Origin: Glacieibacterium arshaanense
GTDB lineage: Bacteria > Pseudomonadota > Alphaproteobacteria > Sphingomonadales > Sphingomonadaceae
Length of the DNA: 64,000 bases
Assembly (NCBI RefSeq): GCF_004681125.1
Contig: NZ_SIHO01000004.1
Span: 1 to 64,000 of the forward strand
Reading direction: 5' to 3'
The notes beneath the pieces were generated by a model that was not told the DNA's origin, did no database searches, and saw only the letters and a list, made by a program, of their open reading frames with translations. The position numbers were made by a program, and so were the translations under genes. This document shows positions 17,804 through 26,618 of this stretch, piece by piece (position 1 is the first letter of the stretch; every line of letters starts with the position of its first letter).

Positions 17804-17882
17804 GGGCCTCAGGCGGGCAGGCCTGAGGCCTGTACCCAATTGTCGGGTGCAGGGACGAGTCCCTGCCCGCCGGAGGCCCTTA
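17804..17882. repeat. Palindromic element R5 (compact pair)
   Basis: Left unit 17804-17840 with one change in the outer stem (CTCAGGCGGGC), right unit 17845-17880 with inner hairpin GGGA-CGAG-TCCC. Only a few bases separate the units. It lies between convergent genes and touches both stops: TAA at 17801-17803 on the plus strand and TAA at 17882-17880 on the minus strand. Confidence 0.85.
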
Positions 17883-18206
17883 TCCTAGCCCCTGTGCACT
17901 CGCCATGATCGTCCGGATGCCGATGACGCGGTCGAGCGCGATGCTCTGGTCATGGCCGCCACGACGCGACGCGGTCAGCGCGATGGGGACGTCGACCCGG
18001 ATGAAGCGCACGCCGGACACATGGCCGCCGTCGCGCAATTCGATATCGACGCACGCGACATCGGCGCGTTGCAGCAGCCGGCTGGCGCTGAGCAGCAGCC
18101 GCTCGCCAGCAACATAGGCGAGTTCGTCGCTGGTCAGTCGTTCGGGTGTCGCACGGCGGTCACTGGCACCGCCGATAACGAAATGTTCCTGACCCGATAG
18201 ATCCAT
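17880..18206 (-). CDS. Small conserved-looking protein of unknown function
   Basis: A 108-residue soluble protein, no signal peptide, no membrane segment. It has SDRRATPERLTSDELAYVAGERLLLSASRL followed by alternating hydrophobic residues (DVACVDIELRDGGHVSGVRFIRV), which looks like a small beta-rich domain reminiscent of PilZ-like folds, but no family motif is secure. ATG at 18206 is the likely start; it follows the siroheme synthase gene on the same strand after a 64-bp gap. The stop codon is formed at the R5 edge. Confidence 0.6.
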   Translation of the reverse strand: MDLSGQEHFVIGGASDRRATPERLTSDELAYVAGERLLLSASRLLQRADVACVDIELRDGGHVSGVRFIRVDVPIALTASRRGGHDQSIALDRVIGIRTIMASAQGLG

Positions 18207-18270
18207 GCGACGCCTCCTCCTGCTCCACCATTGACGGCGGCGGCGGCGCGCAGTTGCGGCGTTTACGACG

Positions 18271-19038
18271 TTAACGCAGCCAGATGCTCCGCCCGGGCGG
18301 CAAGTCGGCTGGCGGTTCGCCGCAGACGCGGATGGCATCGCGGCGCGCGCGGTCGAGAATCGCCGGGGTGACGCCCGGGCCGTGGAACAGTGTGTCGGCC
18401 TGGTTGAGGTGGCGCAACTGGCGCAAGGTCAGGTCATCGGGGTCGGCGGAGGCGAGCTCAATGATGACGAGCGTCGCACCACCGTCAGCCGCTGTGCCGG
18501 CAACTGCCGCCGCGACCGCCGCATCGGCGTCGCCCGCTGCCGCGAACGGATCGAGCCGGCCACCTGGCGCGAGCGCGGCGTCCCAGAACCGGCGCCGGTC
18601 GGCGGGCGTGGGGTGGCGTGTCGTGACGGCGCCGCGGGCGCCGCGAATTGCCCGCGCCAGATCGCCGAGTGTTGCTGGCAGCAGCGCCTCAAAGCGTTCA
18701 CGCAACGCCTTGGCGAGCGTTGCCGATGCGCCACCGGTGCCGATGGCGACGAGCACCGGCGAACGATCGACGATGGCGGGCACGGTAAAATCGCAAAGCG
18801 CGGGCCGGTCGACGACATTGACCAGCAGGCCTGCGGCTTTGAGTTCGCCCGCAGCGGCGGCTGCGGCGGCTTCGTCATCGAGCGCGACAAACGCCAGCCG
18901 CACGCCGGACGCGACATCGCGCACGATGCTGCCGCCCGCAGCTTCGATCAGCCGCGCCTTGGCCTCCGCGGCCTCGCCGTCGCCGACCAACAGTACCGGC
19001 TGTCCGGCAAGGCGCACGAAGATCGGCAGGGCTTCCAT
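18271..19038 (-). CDS. Siroheme synthase N-terminal type: precorrin-2 dehydrogenase / sirohydrochlorin ferrochelatase
   Basis: A 255-residue protein of the CysG N-terminal / Met8 type, without the methyltransferase domain. The Rossmann start is LPIFVRLAGQPVLLVGDGEAAEAKARLI (NAD site GDGEAA). It is followed by the VDRPALCDFTVPAIVDRSPVLVAIGTGGASATLAKALRERFE segment typical of the dimerisation/ferrochelatase part. It oxidises precorrin-2 and inserts iron to make siroheme for sulfite or nitrite reduction. The C-terminal 80 residues (from about 175) diverge. ATG at 19038 fits the family start. Confidence 0.85.
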   Translation of the reverse strand: MEALPIFVRLAGQPVLLVGDGEAAEAKARLIEAAGGSIVRDVASGVRLAFVALDDEAAAAAAAGELKAAGLLVNVVDRPALCDFTVPAIVDRSPVLVAIGTGGASATLAKALRERFEALLPATLGDLARAIRGARGAVTTRHPTPADRRRFWDAALAPGGRLDPFAAAGDADAAVAAAVAGTAADGGATLVIIELASADPDDLTLRQLRHLNQADTLFHGPGVTPAILDRARRDAIRVCGEPPADLPPGRSIWLR

Positions 19039-19085
19039 GGCCCCATGCTTAGCAGCAGTTCGGTGTCGCGCCAAAGCGCGCGCGT

Positions 19086-19652
19086 TCAGGCCGTGCGATA
19101 ATGTCGGCGGCGCAGCGCAGCACCGGTCATGCCGAAGCCGGCAATCATCAGTGCCCAGCTTGCCGGTTCAGGCACCGCGCCTTCACGCAGCACTTGCAGC
19201 GTCGCGGTGCTGCCATCGCTCGAAGTGATATAGGCTTGGCCGTACAGCAAATCAGAATAGCTCGCGCAAAGGTCGCCGTAATCGGCGTAGGCCGCCTTGG
19301 CGATGTCGCAGCGGTCGAAGCTGGCGGGCACATAGACCGAGAAGAAAAATTGCGTCGGCGTCGTCACCATCCGGCGGAAATCATAGCTGCAATGGCCGCC
19401 GAGCGAATCGCAGTCGACGTCGTTCTCGATGCTGTAGAAGAAAATATCGGGTACGCTCGGGTCGTATTCGTAGCGGACGTTGACATCGAGCCCGCTGACT
19501 GTGGCAAACTCCAGCGTGCCGCCGACGGCGCTAATAACATAGTCGCGGAAATGGCCCGAAGCCGGTGTCGGCAAGAGTTCGAAAGTCTCGATCTGCGCCA
19601 TGGCGGGCGCTGCGGCCGCAACAACGGCGGCAACGAGGTAACGGGCAATCAT
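19086..19652 (-). CDS. Secreted PEPxxWA-CTERM protein of unknown function (second copy type)
   Basis: A 188-residue exported protein. The signal peptide ends near APAMAQ (residue 20). The body has four Cys residues, two in DVDCDSLGGHCSYDF and two in RCDIAKAAYADYGDLCASY, fitting two disulfides. The C-terminus is VPEPASWALMIAGFG then a basic RRR tail, the exosortase sorting signal. It is not related in body sequence to the other two PEP-CTERM proteins here. Monocistronic by position. Confidence 0.82.
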   Translation of the reverse strand: MIARYLVAAVVAAAAPAMAQIETFELLPTPASGHFRDYVISAVGGTLEFATVSGLDVNVRYEYDPSVPDIFFYSIENDVDCDSLGGHCSYDFRRMVTTPTQFFFSVYVPASFDRCDIAKAAYADYGDLCASYSDLLYGQAYITSSDGSTATLQVLREGAVPEPASWALMIAGFGMTGAALRRRHYRTA

Positions 19653-19720
19653 GGCAATTCCCCTGTTATGCTGGCTCCATGCCGGAGCTTGGGGATCATA
19701 CCATAATTACGCGGGCATGA

Positions 19721-20596
19721 TTAGCCGTTGGCCAGCCCATCGATATAGGCGCGCACCGCCGGCCCGACATCGTCGCGTTCGAGTGCCAGCGCGATGTTGG
19801 CGATGATATGCCCGGCCTTGTCGCCGCAGTCGTGGCGGACGCCGTCGAAGGTGTAGCCATGAAACGGCTGCTTGCCGATCAACTGCGCCATCGCGTCGGT
19901 GAGCTGGATTTCGCCGCCGGCGCCTTTGCGATGCTCGCCGAGGATGGTCATGACTTCAGGCTGCAGGATGTAGCGGCCGATGACGGCAAGATTCGACGGC
20001 GCGACATCGGGTTTCGGCTTTTCGACGAGGCCCAGCACCTCGGTCATCCGGCCGTCGCGCTTGCCCGGCGTGACGATGCCGTAGCTGCCGGTGCGTTCGT
20101 GCGGGACTTCCTCGACGGCGATGACGTTACCGCCGACCTTGGCATAGGCATCGACCATTTGCTTCAAACAGCTGACCTTGCTGTGCATCAGGTCATCGGC
20201 AAGCAGCACCGCGAACGGTTCATTGCCGACGATGTTGCGCGCGCACCAGACGGCATGGCCGAGCCCGAGCGGCGCCTGCTGACGGATGTAGGCGATGGCG
20301 CCGGGGACCAGCTGCGTGCCGTCGAGCGTCGCCAGCATTGCGGTCTTGCCGCTGGCGGTCAGGCTGTTGACCAGCTCGCCGGCGATGTCGAAATAGTCTT
20401 CCAACGCGCCCTTGCCGCGTGCGGTGATGAAGACGAAATGTTCGATACCCGCTTCGAGCGCTTCATCGACGGCGTACTGCAGCAGCGGCCGATCGACGAC
20501 GGGGAGCATTTCCTTGGGCACCACCTTGGTCGCGGGCAGGAAGCGCGTGCCCATCCCACCGACCGGGAAAACAGCGGTTCGAACAGGCTTGATCAT
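19721..20596 (-). CDS. galU: UTP-glucose-1-phosphate uridylyltransferase (GalU)
   Basis: Makes UDP-glucose for exopolysaccharide, glycolipid and LPS precursors. Normal length at 291 residues. The nucleotidyltransferase signature is VGGMGTRFLPATKVVPKEML. Further conserved parts are ITARGKGALEDYFD, LGLGHAVWCA, VLLADDLMH and LVEKPKPDVAPSNLAVIGRY. It lies 3 bp downstream of lysA on the same strand. Confidence 0.95.
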   Translation of the reverse strand: MIKPVRTAVFPVGGMGTRFLPATKVVPKEMLPVVDRPLLQYAVDEALEAGIEHFVFITARGKGALEDYFDIAGELVNSLTASGKTAMLATLDGTQLVPGAIAYIRQQAPLGLGHAVWCARNIVGNEPFAVLLADDLMHSKVSCLKQMVDAYAKVGGNVIAVEEVPHERTGSYGIVTPGKRDGRMTEVLGLVEKPKPDVAPSNLAVIGRYILQPEVMTILGEHRKGAGGEIQLTDAMAQLIGKQPFHGYTFDGVRHDCGDKAGHIIANIALALERDDVGPAVRAYIDGLANG

Positions 20597-20599
20597 TGG

Positions 20600-21889
20600 T
20601 CAGCTCTCGTTGGCTTGTGGTTTCAACCAGGGGGCAATCACATCTAACGCAAGCAATGCGTCAATATCGAGACGCGGCCGCACGACGGCATAGCTGTCGC
20701 CGTCGACCAGCACTTCGGGGACCAGCGGCCGCGAGTTGTAGGTCGAGGCCATCGTCGCGCCATAGGCACCGGCGGTCATGAACGCCACCAGATCGCCGGC
20801 TTGCAGCGGGGTCAGCACGCGGTCTTCGGCAAAGGTATCGCCGGTTTCGCAGATCGGCCCGACGACCGTCGCCGTCATTTCGCCGGCACGCGGCGCGATC
20901 GCAAGGATGTCGTGCCATGCGCTGTAGAACGCGGGGCGCAGCAAATCGTTCATCGCCGCATCAACGACAACGAAGCGCTTTGCAGCGCCGGTCTTGGTCA
21001 GGATGACGCGGGTCACCATGATGCCGGCGTTGCCGACGATCATCCGGCCGGGCTCGAACATCAGCCGGACGTTCCAGCCGCGCGTCGCTTTGGCGACCAT
21101 CGCACCATAATCGGCGGGGCTGGGCGGCGCGGGTTCATCACGCTTGTAGGGGATACCGAGTCCGCCACCGAGATCGACGCGTTCGACGCTTTGCCCAGCG
21201 GCGCGCAGCCGCGTCACCAGGTCGCCCAACCGCGCAAAGGTTGCTTCGAGCGGTGCAAGCTGTGTCAACTGGCTGCCGATGTGAGCGCTGATGCCCATGG
21301 CGCGGATGCCGGGGGTCGTCGCAGCCAACGCATAGGCGGCTTCGGCACGCGCCAGCGGGATGCCGAACTTGTTCTCGTCCTTGCCGGTCGAGATCTTGGC
21401 ATGCGTCAATGCATCGACGCCGGGGTTGATTCGCAGCGCCACCGGCGCGACATGGCCGAGTGCGCTCGCCACCGCGCCGAGCGTCGCCAGTTCCTCTTCG
21501 GATTCGACATTGAACTGGTAGATGCCCGCCGCCAGCGCCGCCGCCATTTCGTCGCGGGTCTTGCCGACGCCCGAAAACACGATGCGGTTCGCGGGCACGC
21601 CGGCCGCAAGCGCGCGGCGCATTTCACCGCCCGACACGACATCGGCGCCCGCACCGGCGCGCGCCAGCGTGGCGATGACGCTGAGGTTGGGGTTGGCCTT
21701 GACCGCATAGGCGACCAGCGGCGGCTCGGTTGAATCGACCTGCGCCAGCGCTTCGACAAAAACGCGGTAGTGGCGTTCAAGCGTCGCGGTAGAATAACAA
21801 TAGAAGGGCGTACCGACGGCTGCCGCGAGCTTGTCGAGCGCAACGCCCTCGGCGTGCAACACGCCGCCTCTGGGTTCGAAATGGTCCAT
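20600..21889 (-). CDS. lysA: Diaminopimelate decarboxylase (LysA)
   Basis: A PLP enzyme converting meso-diaminopimelate to lysine. 429 residues. The PLP lysine is in VAYAVKANPNLSV. GAGADVVSGGEMRRAL, HIGSQLT and DLGGGLGIPY line the cofactor site, and the C-terminal CETGDTFAEDR and AYGATMASTYNSRPL segments bring substrate-binding residues of the dimer. lptM lies 2 bp upstream, in a galU-lysA-lptM-argH transcription unit read leftward. Confidence 0.95.
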   Translation of the reverse strand: MDHFEPRGGVLHAEGVALDKLAAAVGTPFYCYSTATLERHYRVFVEALAQVDSTEPPLVAYAVKANPNLSVIATLARAGAGADVVSGGEMRRALAAGVPANRIVFSGVGKTRDEMAAALAAGIYQFNVESEEELATLGAVASALGHVAPVALRINPGVDALTHAKISTGKDENKFGIPLARAEAAYALAATTPGIRAMGISAHIGSQLTQLAPLEATFARLGDLVTRLRAAGQSVERVDLGGGLGIPYKRDEPAPPSPADYGAMVAKATRGWNVRLMFEPGRMIVGNAGIMVTRVILTKTGAAKRFVVVDAAMNDLLRPAFYSAWHDILAIAPRAGEMTATVVGPICETGDTFAEDRVLTPLQAGDLVAFMTAGAYGATMASTYNSRPLVPEVLVDGDSYAVVRPRLDIDALLALDVIAPWLKPQANES

Positions 21890-21891
21890 GG

Positions 21892-22128
21892 CTATTGCGG
21901 TGGCAGGTTGAAGCGGTCATCAGGCCGCTCTTCGGATTTCTTGACCGGATCATCGACGCGCTGCGGCGCCGCCTGCACCGGCACGACGAGCATCTGCGCC
22001 GGCGTCGGTGCCACTGTCTGGCCGCGCTGCGCCACCGGCATCGCCGCCGGCGGTACTGGTTCGAGCGGGCCCTTGAGGCCGCACGCGCCAAGCAGCAGCA
22101 GCGCGAGAAGCGGCGCGTAACGCATCAT
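21892..22128 (-). CDS. lptM: Small LptM-type outer-membrane lipoprotein
   Basis: A 78-residue lipoprotein with signal peptide [16 protein letters not shown], lipobox LGAC and the mature start CGLKGPLEP, the hallmark of LptM (YifL), which helps oxidative maturation of the LptDE LPS export complex. The rest is Pro/Gln-rich and disordered. The ATG at 22128 overlaps the argH stop (ATGA), and lysA follows immediately. The argH-lptM-lysA order is typical of proteobacteria. Confidence 0.88.
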   Translation of the reverse strand: MMRYAPLLALLLLGACGLKGPLEPVPPAAMPVAQRGQTVAPTPAQMLVVPVQAAPQRVDDPVKKSEERPDDRFNLPPQ

Positions 22129-23486
22129 GCGCCGCGCAGTGCAGCGATGCGCGCACGGACATTGGCCGGCGCGGTACCGCCCAGGCTGGTGCGGCTGGCG
22201 ACCGAAGCCTCGACGCTGAGCACTTCGTAGACGCGCTTGTCGATGCGCGCATCGATAGCCACCAGCGTTTCGAGCGGGAGGTCGGCAAGCAAGCAGCCGG
22301 CGGTTTCAGCGGCCTTTACGGCGCGGCCGGTGATGTGGTGCGCCTCGCGGAACGGCACGTCGGCGACGCGGACCAGCCAGTCGGCGAGGTCGGTCGCCGT
22401 CGAATATCCCTGTGCGGCGGCCGCGCGCATCCGCGCCGTGTCGAAGCTCAAAGTTTCGACCATGCCGGTCATCGCGGCGATGCTGAGTGCCAGCAAATCA
22501 TAGGCTTCGAACACCGGCGGCTTGTCGTCCTGCATGTCCTTTGAGTACGCCAGTGGCAGGCCCTTCATCGTCACGTTGAGCGCAGTCAGGCAGCCGAGCA
22601 GCCGCCCCGAATGGCCGCGCACCAGTTCGGCGGCGTCGGGATTGCGCTTCTGCGGCATAATCGACGAGCCCGTCGAAAACGCATCGGGCAATTTGACGAA
22701 GCCGAACATCTGGCTCGCCCAGATGATGATTTCCTCGGCCAACCGCGACAGATGCAGCCCGGTCATCACCACGCAACTGAGGAATTCGAGCGCGAAGTCG
22801 CGGTCCGAAACGCTATCGAGCGAGTTCGCCGTCGGCCGGTCGAATCCCAGTGCCGACGCCACCGACGCACGGTCGAGCGGGAAGCTGGTCCCGGCGAGCG
22901 CTGCCGACCCCAGCGGACATTCGTTCATCCGCGCACGGGCATCGGCAAAGCGGCTGCGGTCGCGCCGCGTCATTTCGACATAGGCGAGCAGGTGATGGCC
23001 CAGTGTCACCGGCTGCGCGACCTGCAGATGTGTGAAGCCAGGCATGACACTGTCGGCATGTTCCTCGGCGCGCGCCAGAAGCGCCGCTTCAAACGCGCCG
23101 AGCCCGGCGTCGATGGCATCGACCGCGTCACGCACCCACAGCCGGAAGTCGGTCGCGACCTGGTCGTTGCGCGAGCGCGCGGTGTGCAGTCGGCCGGCGG
23201 CAGGACCGATCAGCTCGGCCAGCCGCGTTTCGACGTGCATGTGGATGTCTTCGAGTGCCGCATCCTCGACCAGCCCACCGGCGGCATATTCGGCTTCGAT
23301 CTGCTCGAGCCCGGCCAGAATCGCCTCGATATCCGCGGTCGCGACAATGCCCTGGCGACCAAGCATCGCGGCATGTGCCTTGGAGCCCGCAAGGTCTTGT
23401 TGCCACAGCCGCTTGTCGAAGCCGATGGATGCGTTAATGTCGCGCATCACGGCAGACGGGCCCGCCCCGAAGCGGCCGCCCCACAA
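22125..23486 (-). CDS. argH: Argininosuccinate lyase (ArgH)
   Basis: Last step of arginine synthesis. 453 residues with the opening [27 protein letters not shown], catalytic-loop signature [18 protein letters not shown] and [11 protein letters not shown]-like [14 protein letters not shown] at 23486 is the first plausible start; family members often carry a few extra residues (SNQLWGGRF) and the frame is open upstream, so the real start may be further up. It is divergent from the thioredoxin gene with almost no gap. Confidence 0.93.
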   Translation of the reverse strand: MWGGRFGAGPSAVMRDINASIGFDKRLWQQDLAGSKAHAAMLGRQGIVATADIEAILAGLEQIEAEYAAGGLVEDAALEDIHMHVETRLAELIGPAAGRLHTARSRNDQVATDFRLWVRDAVDAIDAGLGAFEAALLARAEEHADSVMPGFTHLQVAQPVTLGHHLLAYVEMTRRDRSRFADARARMNECPLGSAALAGTSFPLDRASVASALGFDRPTANSLDSVSDRDFALEFLSCVVMTGLHLSRLAEEIIIWASQMFGFVKLPDAFSTGSSIMPQKRNPDAAELVRGHSGRLLGCLTALNVTMKGLPLAYSKDMQDDKPPVFEAYDLLALSIAAMTGMVETLSFDTARMRAAAAQGYSTATDLADWLVRVADVPFREAHHITGRAVKAAETAGCLLADLPLETLVAIDARIDKRVYEVLSVEASVASRTSLGGTAPANVRARIAALRGA

Positions 23487-23502
23487 TTGATTGGACTTTG
23501 AT

Positions 23503-24063
23503 GTGCGCGTCGTAATCGCAACGCTCCTGCTGACAGTTTCGCTTCAGGCCTGCGGGGCTAGCACCCCGGCAACGGATGGCAACGCCGATACGGCAAAGGC
23601 CGGCACCCCGCAAGCCAGCGCCGCCTCCACCGTCGCAGTCGATCGCAGCCACGCAGGCACGCCGGCGCCGACATTTGCGTTCGAAGGCCGCGGCGGCGCC
23701 ATCAAGCATATGTCCGATTTCGGCGGTACGCCGGTGCTGGTCAATCTGTGGGCAAGCTGGTGCGCACCCTGCGTCGCCGAACTGCCGGCGCTCAACGCGC
23801 TCGCCATCGCCAAGACCGACCAGCTGACCGTGCTGCCGATTTCGCAGGACATGGAAGGCTGGAAAGCCGTCGACAAGCGCTTCAAGCCCGACGCGTTTTC
23901 CAAGCTGACACCCTATCTCGACCAGCCCAACAACTTTGCGATCGCCGTCGGCGCCAAGGGACTGCCAGTGTCGATCCTGTACGACGCCGCAGGCAAGGAA
24001 GTCTGGCGCGTGGCGCGGCCGCTCGAATGGAACAGCCCCGAAGTGCGGGCGCTGCTGCCCTGA
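23503..24063 (+). CDS. TlpA-like thioredoxin-fold lipoprotein
   Basis: A 186-residue periplasmic thiol-disulfide protein. The N-terminal segment [18 protein letters not shown] contains lipobox LQAC, so it is membrane-anchored. After an Ala/Thr-rich linker comes a TlpA/ResA domain with [20 protein letters not shown] and redox pair WCAPC, and a cis-Pro region GLPVSILYD. It probably reduces disulfides in exported apoproteins, for example in cytochrome maturation. GTG at 23503 is preferred; TTG at 23491 is an alternative start four codons earlier. Either way its promoter must overlap argH. Confidence 0.87.
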   Translation: MRVVIATLLLTVSLQACGASTPATDGNADTAKAGTPQASAASTVAVDRSHAGTPAPTFAFEGRGGAIKHMSDFGGTPVLVNLWASWCAPCVAELPALNALAIAKTDQLTVLPISQDMEGWKAVDKRFKPDAFSKLTPYLDQPNNFAIAVGAKGLPVSILYDAAGKEVWRVARPLEWNSPEVRALLP

Positions 24064-24069
24064 AGATTT

Positions 24070-24102
24070 AAGAGCCTCAGGCCTGCCCGCCGGAGGTCCT
24101 TC
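24070..24102. repeat. Palindromic element R6 (truncated unit)
   Basis: Reads AGAGCCTC fused to AGGCCTGCCCGCCGGAGGTCCTT, as if a left edge and a right half-unit were joined by deletion of the middle. It lies between the convergent thioredoxin gene and the metallopeptidase gene, and its bases encode the last eight residues and stop of the latter. Confidence 0.7.
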
Positions 24103-24823
24103 CGACCCAGTGCAATGCCGCCCCATGCGCCGTCAGCCAGCGCCGCGACGTGCCGGGATCGACATCGGCGAGCGACCGCGCCAGTGCCCAGAAGTCGGGG
24201 CCGTGGTTGTGGTGGACGAGGTGTGCGACTTCGTGCGCGACGACGCTCTGGCGGATCCACGCCGGCGCCAAGATCAACCGCCAGCTGTAAGTTATGACGC
24301 CGGTCGACGAGCAACTGCCCCAGCGCGACGCCGGATCGCGCACGCTGACTGCGCTGACGGACTTGCCAGCAGCGGCGGCGAGTGCGCGGGTTTCGGGTTC
24401 GAGCCGGTCGAGCGCCTGCGCACGCAGCCAGCGCGTCGTGCGGCCGGAGAGCGTTGATAATGGGCCGCCCACGCGCAAGACTGTGTCCATGCGTCGCACA
24501 CCGCGCGGATGATCTTCGTGCCAGTCGAGCAGCATTTCGCCGCCTTCGAACGGAATTCGGGCACCCGGCACGAACGGCTGCGGCCGCGGCCAGCTGGTGA
24601 CGCGCGCCGCGATCCAGCCGCGTTGCGCATCGAGTAACGCCAGTCCTTCGCGAATCGGCGCGCGCGGCGGCAACGTCAGCCGGACGACGCCGTGGACCGC
24701 ATCGGCACGCAGCGATATACGCCGCGCACGGGCGTTGCGGACGACCGCGACGGCGACCTGGCGGCCGCCAATGTCGATATCGGGGACCGCGTCGGGAGTC
24801 TTGCGGCGGAACAACCCGAACAT
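24077..24823 (-). CDS. YgjP-type zinc metallopeptidase (SprT-like/DUF45)
   Basis: A 248-residue cytoplasmic putative zinc peptidase. It has the DUF45 order: VRNARARRISLRAD, a central KSVSAVSVRDPASRWGSCSSTGVITYSWRLILAP block, then zinc motif HEVAHLVHHNHGPDFW with HExxH and a third His downstream. Substrate unknown; related E. coli YgjP is poorly characterised. The last residues GRTSGGQA and the stop are encoded by repeat unit R6, so the C-terminus was altered by that element. ATG at 24823 precedes FGLFRRK; upstream frame runs into ycgN. Confidence 0.85.
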   Translation of the reverse strand: MFGLFRRKTPDAVPDIDIGGRQVAVAVVRNARARRISLRADAVHGVVRLTLPPRAPIREGLALLDAQRGWIAARVTSWPRPQPFVPGARIPFEGGEMLLDWHEDHPRGVRRMDTVLRVGGPLSTLSGRTTRWLRAQALDRLEPETRALAAAAGKSVSAVSVRDPASRWGSCSSTGVITYSWRLILAPAWIRQSVVAHEVAHLVHHNHGPDFWALARSLADVDPGTSRRWLTAHGAALHWVGRTSGGQA

Positions 24824-24827
24824 GGGG

Positions 24828-25274
24828 TTAGCGCCCCGGCTCGATGATGTGATCTTCGAGCGGACCGGCGTCGTCTTCGCTAATCGTCCAGCCGCGCACC
24901 GAGATGCCGGCGCGGTGCACCGATTCGGGGTCGCCACTGACCAACGGGTGCCAGTCAGCGAGGCCCTGGCCACGCTGCAGTCGCAGATAGGCACAGCTGT
25001 CGGGCAGCCAGTCGAGCGTTTCGACCTTTTCAGGCGTCAGCCGCACGCATTCGGGGACGTGAGCGCGACGATTGCGGTAGTCGCTGCATTGCCCCGTCCG
25101 CCGGTTGAGCAAGCGGCAGGCGACGTTGGTAGCGTGGAGTTCGCCGGTTTCCTCGTCCTCGAGCTTGTGGACGCAGCATTTGCCGCAGCCGTCGCACAGG
25201 CTTTCCCATTCGCGGCGGTCCATTTCGCGCAGCGTCTTGGTTTCCCAGAACGGCTTTGGCGTATCAGCGGACAT
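24828..25274 (-). CDS. YcgN family cysteine-cluster protein (UPF0260)
   Basis: A 148-residue protein with the UPF0260/YcgN pattern: [32 protein letters not shown] then CRLL ... CSDYRNR ... CVRLTPEKV and LPDSCAYL. The eight or so conserved Cys residues suggest metal or Fe-S binding. Function is not known. It overlaps the end of the SCO gene by 11 bp and precedes the peptidase by 4 bp, so all three are likely in one leftward operon. Confidence 0.9.
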   Translation of the reverse strand: MSADTPKPFWETKTLREMDRREWESLCDGCGKCCVHKLEDEETGELHATNVACRLLNRRTGQCSDYRNRRAHVPECVRLTPEKVETLDWLPDSCAYLRLQRGQGLADWHPLVSGDPESVHRAGISVRGWTISEDDAGPLEDHIIEPGR

Positions 25275-25881
25275 ATTTATCGAGGTCGGCAGAGATCTGG
25301 TCAGCGGTGCCGGTATGGTCGGTAAAGCTGATCGGCGCGCCGTCGGGGCCCATCAGATAGATCATCGCGGTGTGATCAACCAGATAGTCCTTGCTACCTT
25401 CAGGGCCGGCCTTTTTGGCATAGACGCGGAAGGCCTTTTTGGCGGCGTCGACCTGCGCGACGCTGCCGCCAAGCCCGACGAGCCGCGGGTGGAACGCCGT
25501 GACGAATTCCTTGAGCACCGGCGTCTTATCGCGCTCGGGATCGACGGTGATGAACACCGGCACGACCTGTGCAGCGCGGGTGGGGTCTTGCTTCTCGAAC
25601 GTCCGCATCGCTGTCGCCAGCTTCTGGACATCGAGCGGGCAGACATCGGGGCAGAAAGTGTAGCCGAAATAGACCAGCATGTAGCGGCCGGCGAAGTCCT
25701 TTTCGGTGACGGTGCGGCCGTTCTGGTCGACCAGCGTGAACGGTCCGCCGATCTGCGCGCCGGCCAGCGGGCCCGCCGGCGCGCGCGGCGACTGCACCGC
25801 CCACAGCACCAGACCGCCAAGCGCGCAGAGTAGCAGCAGCACGATAGCCGCTGTCTTGAACGACAGGCGTTGCTTGCTCAT
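25264..25881 (-). CDS. SCO1/SenC family copper-handling protein
   Basis: A 205-residue membrane-anchored periplasmic protein. The anchor lies at about 10-30 ([19 protein letters not shown]) and a thioredoxin fold follows, with the copper-binding CxxxC in [12 protein letters not shown] and the distal His in [14 protein letters not shown] proteins deliver copper to the CuA site of cytochrome oxidase or act as thiol sensors. Its position next to a RegB-RegA pair recalls the senC/prrC linkage in Rhodobacter. ATG at 25881 gives the expected short cytoplasmic start. Confidence 0.93.
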   Translation of the reverse strand: MSKQRLSFKTAAIVLLLLCALGGLVLWAVQSPRAPAGPLAGAQIGGPFTLVDQNGRTVTEKDFAGRYMLVYFGYTFCPDVCPLDVQKLATAMRTFEKQDPTRAAQVVPVFITVDPERDKTPVLKEFVTAFHPRLVGLGGSVAQVDAAKKAFRVYAKKAGPEGSKDYLVDHTAMIYLMGPDGAPISFTDHTGTADQISADLDKYVR

Positions 25882-25954
25882 GTGCGGCTGTTCATCGGCG
25901 GTTGCTCTGGCTAGTATAGGTGCGTGCAAGGTTTCATAGGTTGGACAGGCTCGA

Positions 25955-26557
25955 ATGTCGATTATCTGGAGGCGGCTTACAGTCGCGCTGATGCTGGTGG
26001 TGGCCGCAGCGCCGGCTTCCGCACAGTTTTCGGACTCTTACACGTTCCTCAAGGCGGTGACCGACAAGGACGTCGCCAAGGCGCGTGAAATCATCGACAA
26101 GCCGGGGACTACCGTCGTCAATGCCCGCGACCGCGACACCGGGGAAACGCCGCTGATCATCGTCGTCAAGCGCAGCGACCTGCCATGGATGGGCTTCCTG
26201 CTGCAGGCCGGTGCTGACCCCAATCTGCGCGATAACGACGGCAATGCACCAATTCTGCTCGCGGCAATTTCGGGCTTTTCCGAAGGCGTGCGCGTGCTGC
26301 TGATCGTCAAGGCGCGCGTCGATACGCAGAACAACCTTGGTGAAACCGCGCTGATCAAGGCCGTGCAGCGGCGCGATGTGGTCACCGCGCAGATGCTGCT
26401 CGATGCCGGTGCCAACCCCGACATCGCCGATCACGCCAGCGGCTATTCGGCGCGCCAGTATGCCGCGCAGGATCCGCGCGGCGGTGCGATTGCCAAGCTG
26501 CTCAAGGACGCGCCGGCGCGCAAACTCAGCCCGCAGCAGCAGGGCCCGTCGCTCTAG
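25955..26557 (+). CDS. Exported ankyrin-repeat protein
   Basis: A 200-residue protein with a signal peptide (cleavage near APASAQ, residue 24). It has about four ankyrin repeats: GETPLIIVVKRSDLPWMGFLLQAGADPN, DGNAPILLAAISGFSEGVRVLL, GETALIKAVQRRDVVTAQMLLDAGANPD and GYSARQYAAQDPRG. A periplasmic protein-protein adaptor is likely. It is divergent from the SCO gene and 61 bp upstream of regB, so possibly co-transcribed with the two-component pair. Confidence 0.87.
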   Translation: MSIIWRRLTVALMLVVAAAPASAQFSDSYTFLKAVTDKDVAKAREIIDKPGTTVVNARDRDTGETPLIIVVKRSDLPWMGFLLQAGADPNLRDNDGNAPILLAAISGFSEGVRVLLIVKARVDTQNNLGETALIKAVQRRDVVTAQMLLDAGANPDIADHASGYSARQYAAQDPRGGAIAKLLKDAPARKLSPQQQGPSL

Positions 26558-26618
26558 GCCGCGCCACGCGCGCCTTGTCGCATGGCCGCGGCGAAAGCGG
26601 CGCGCTATAACCCCGGCG

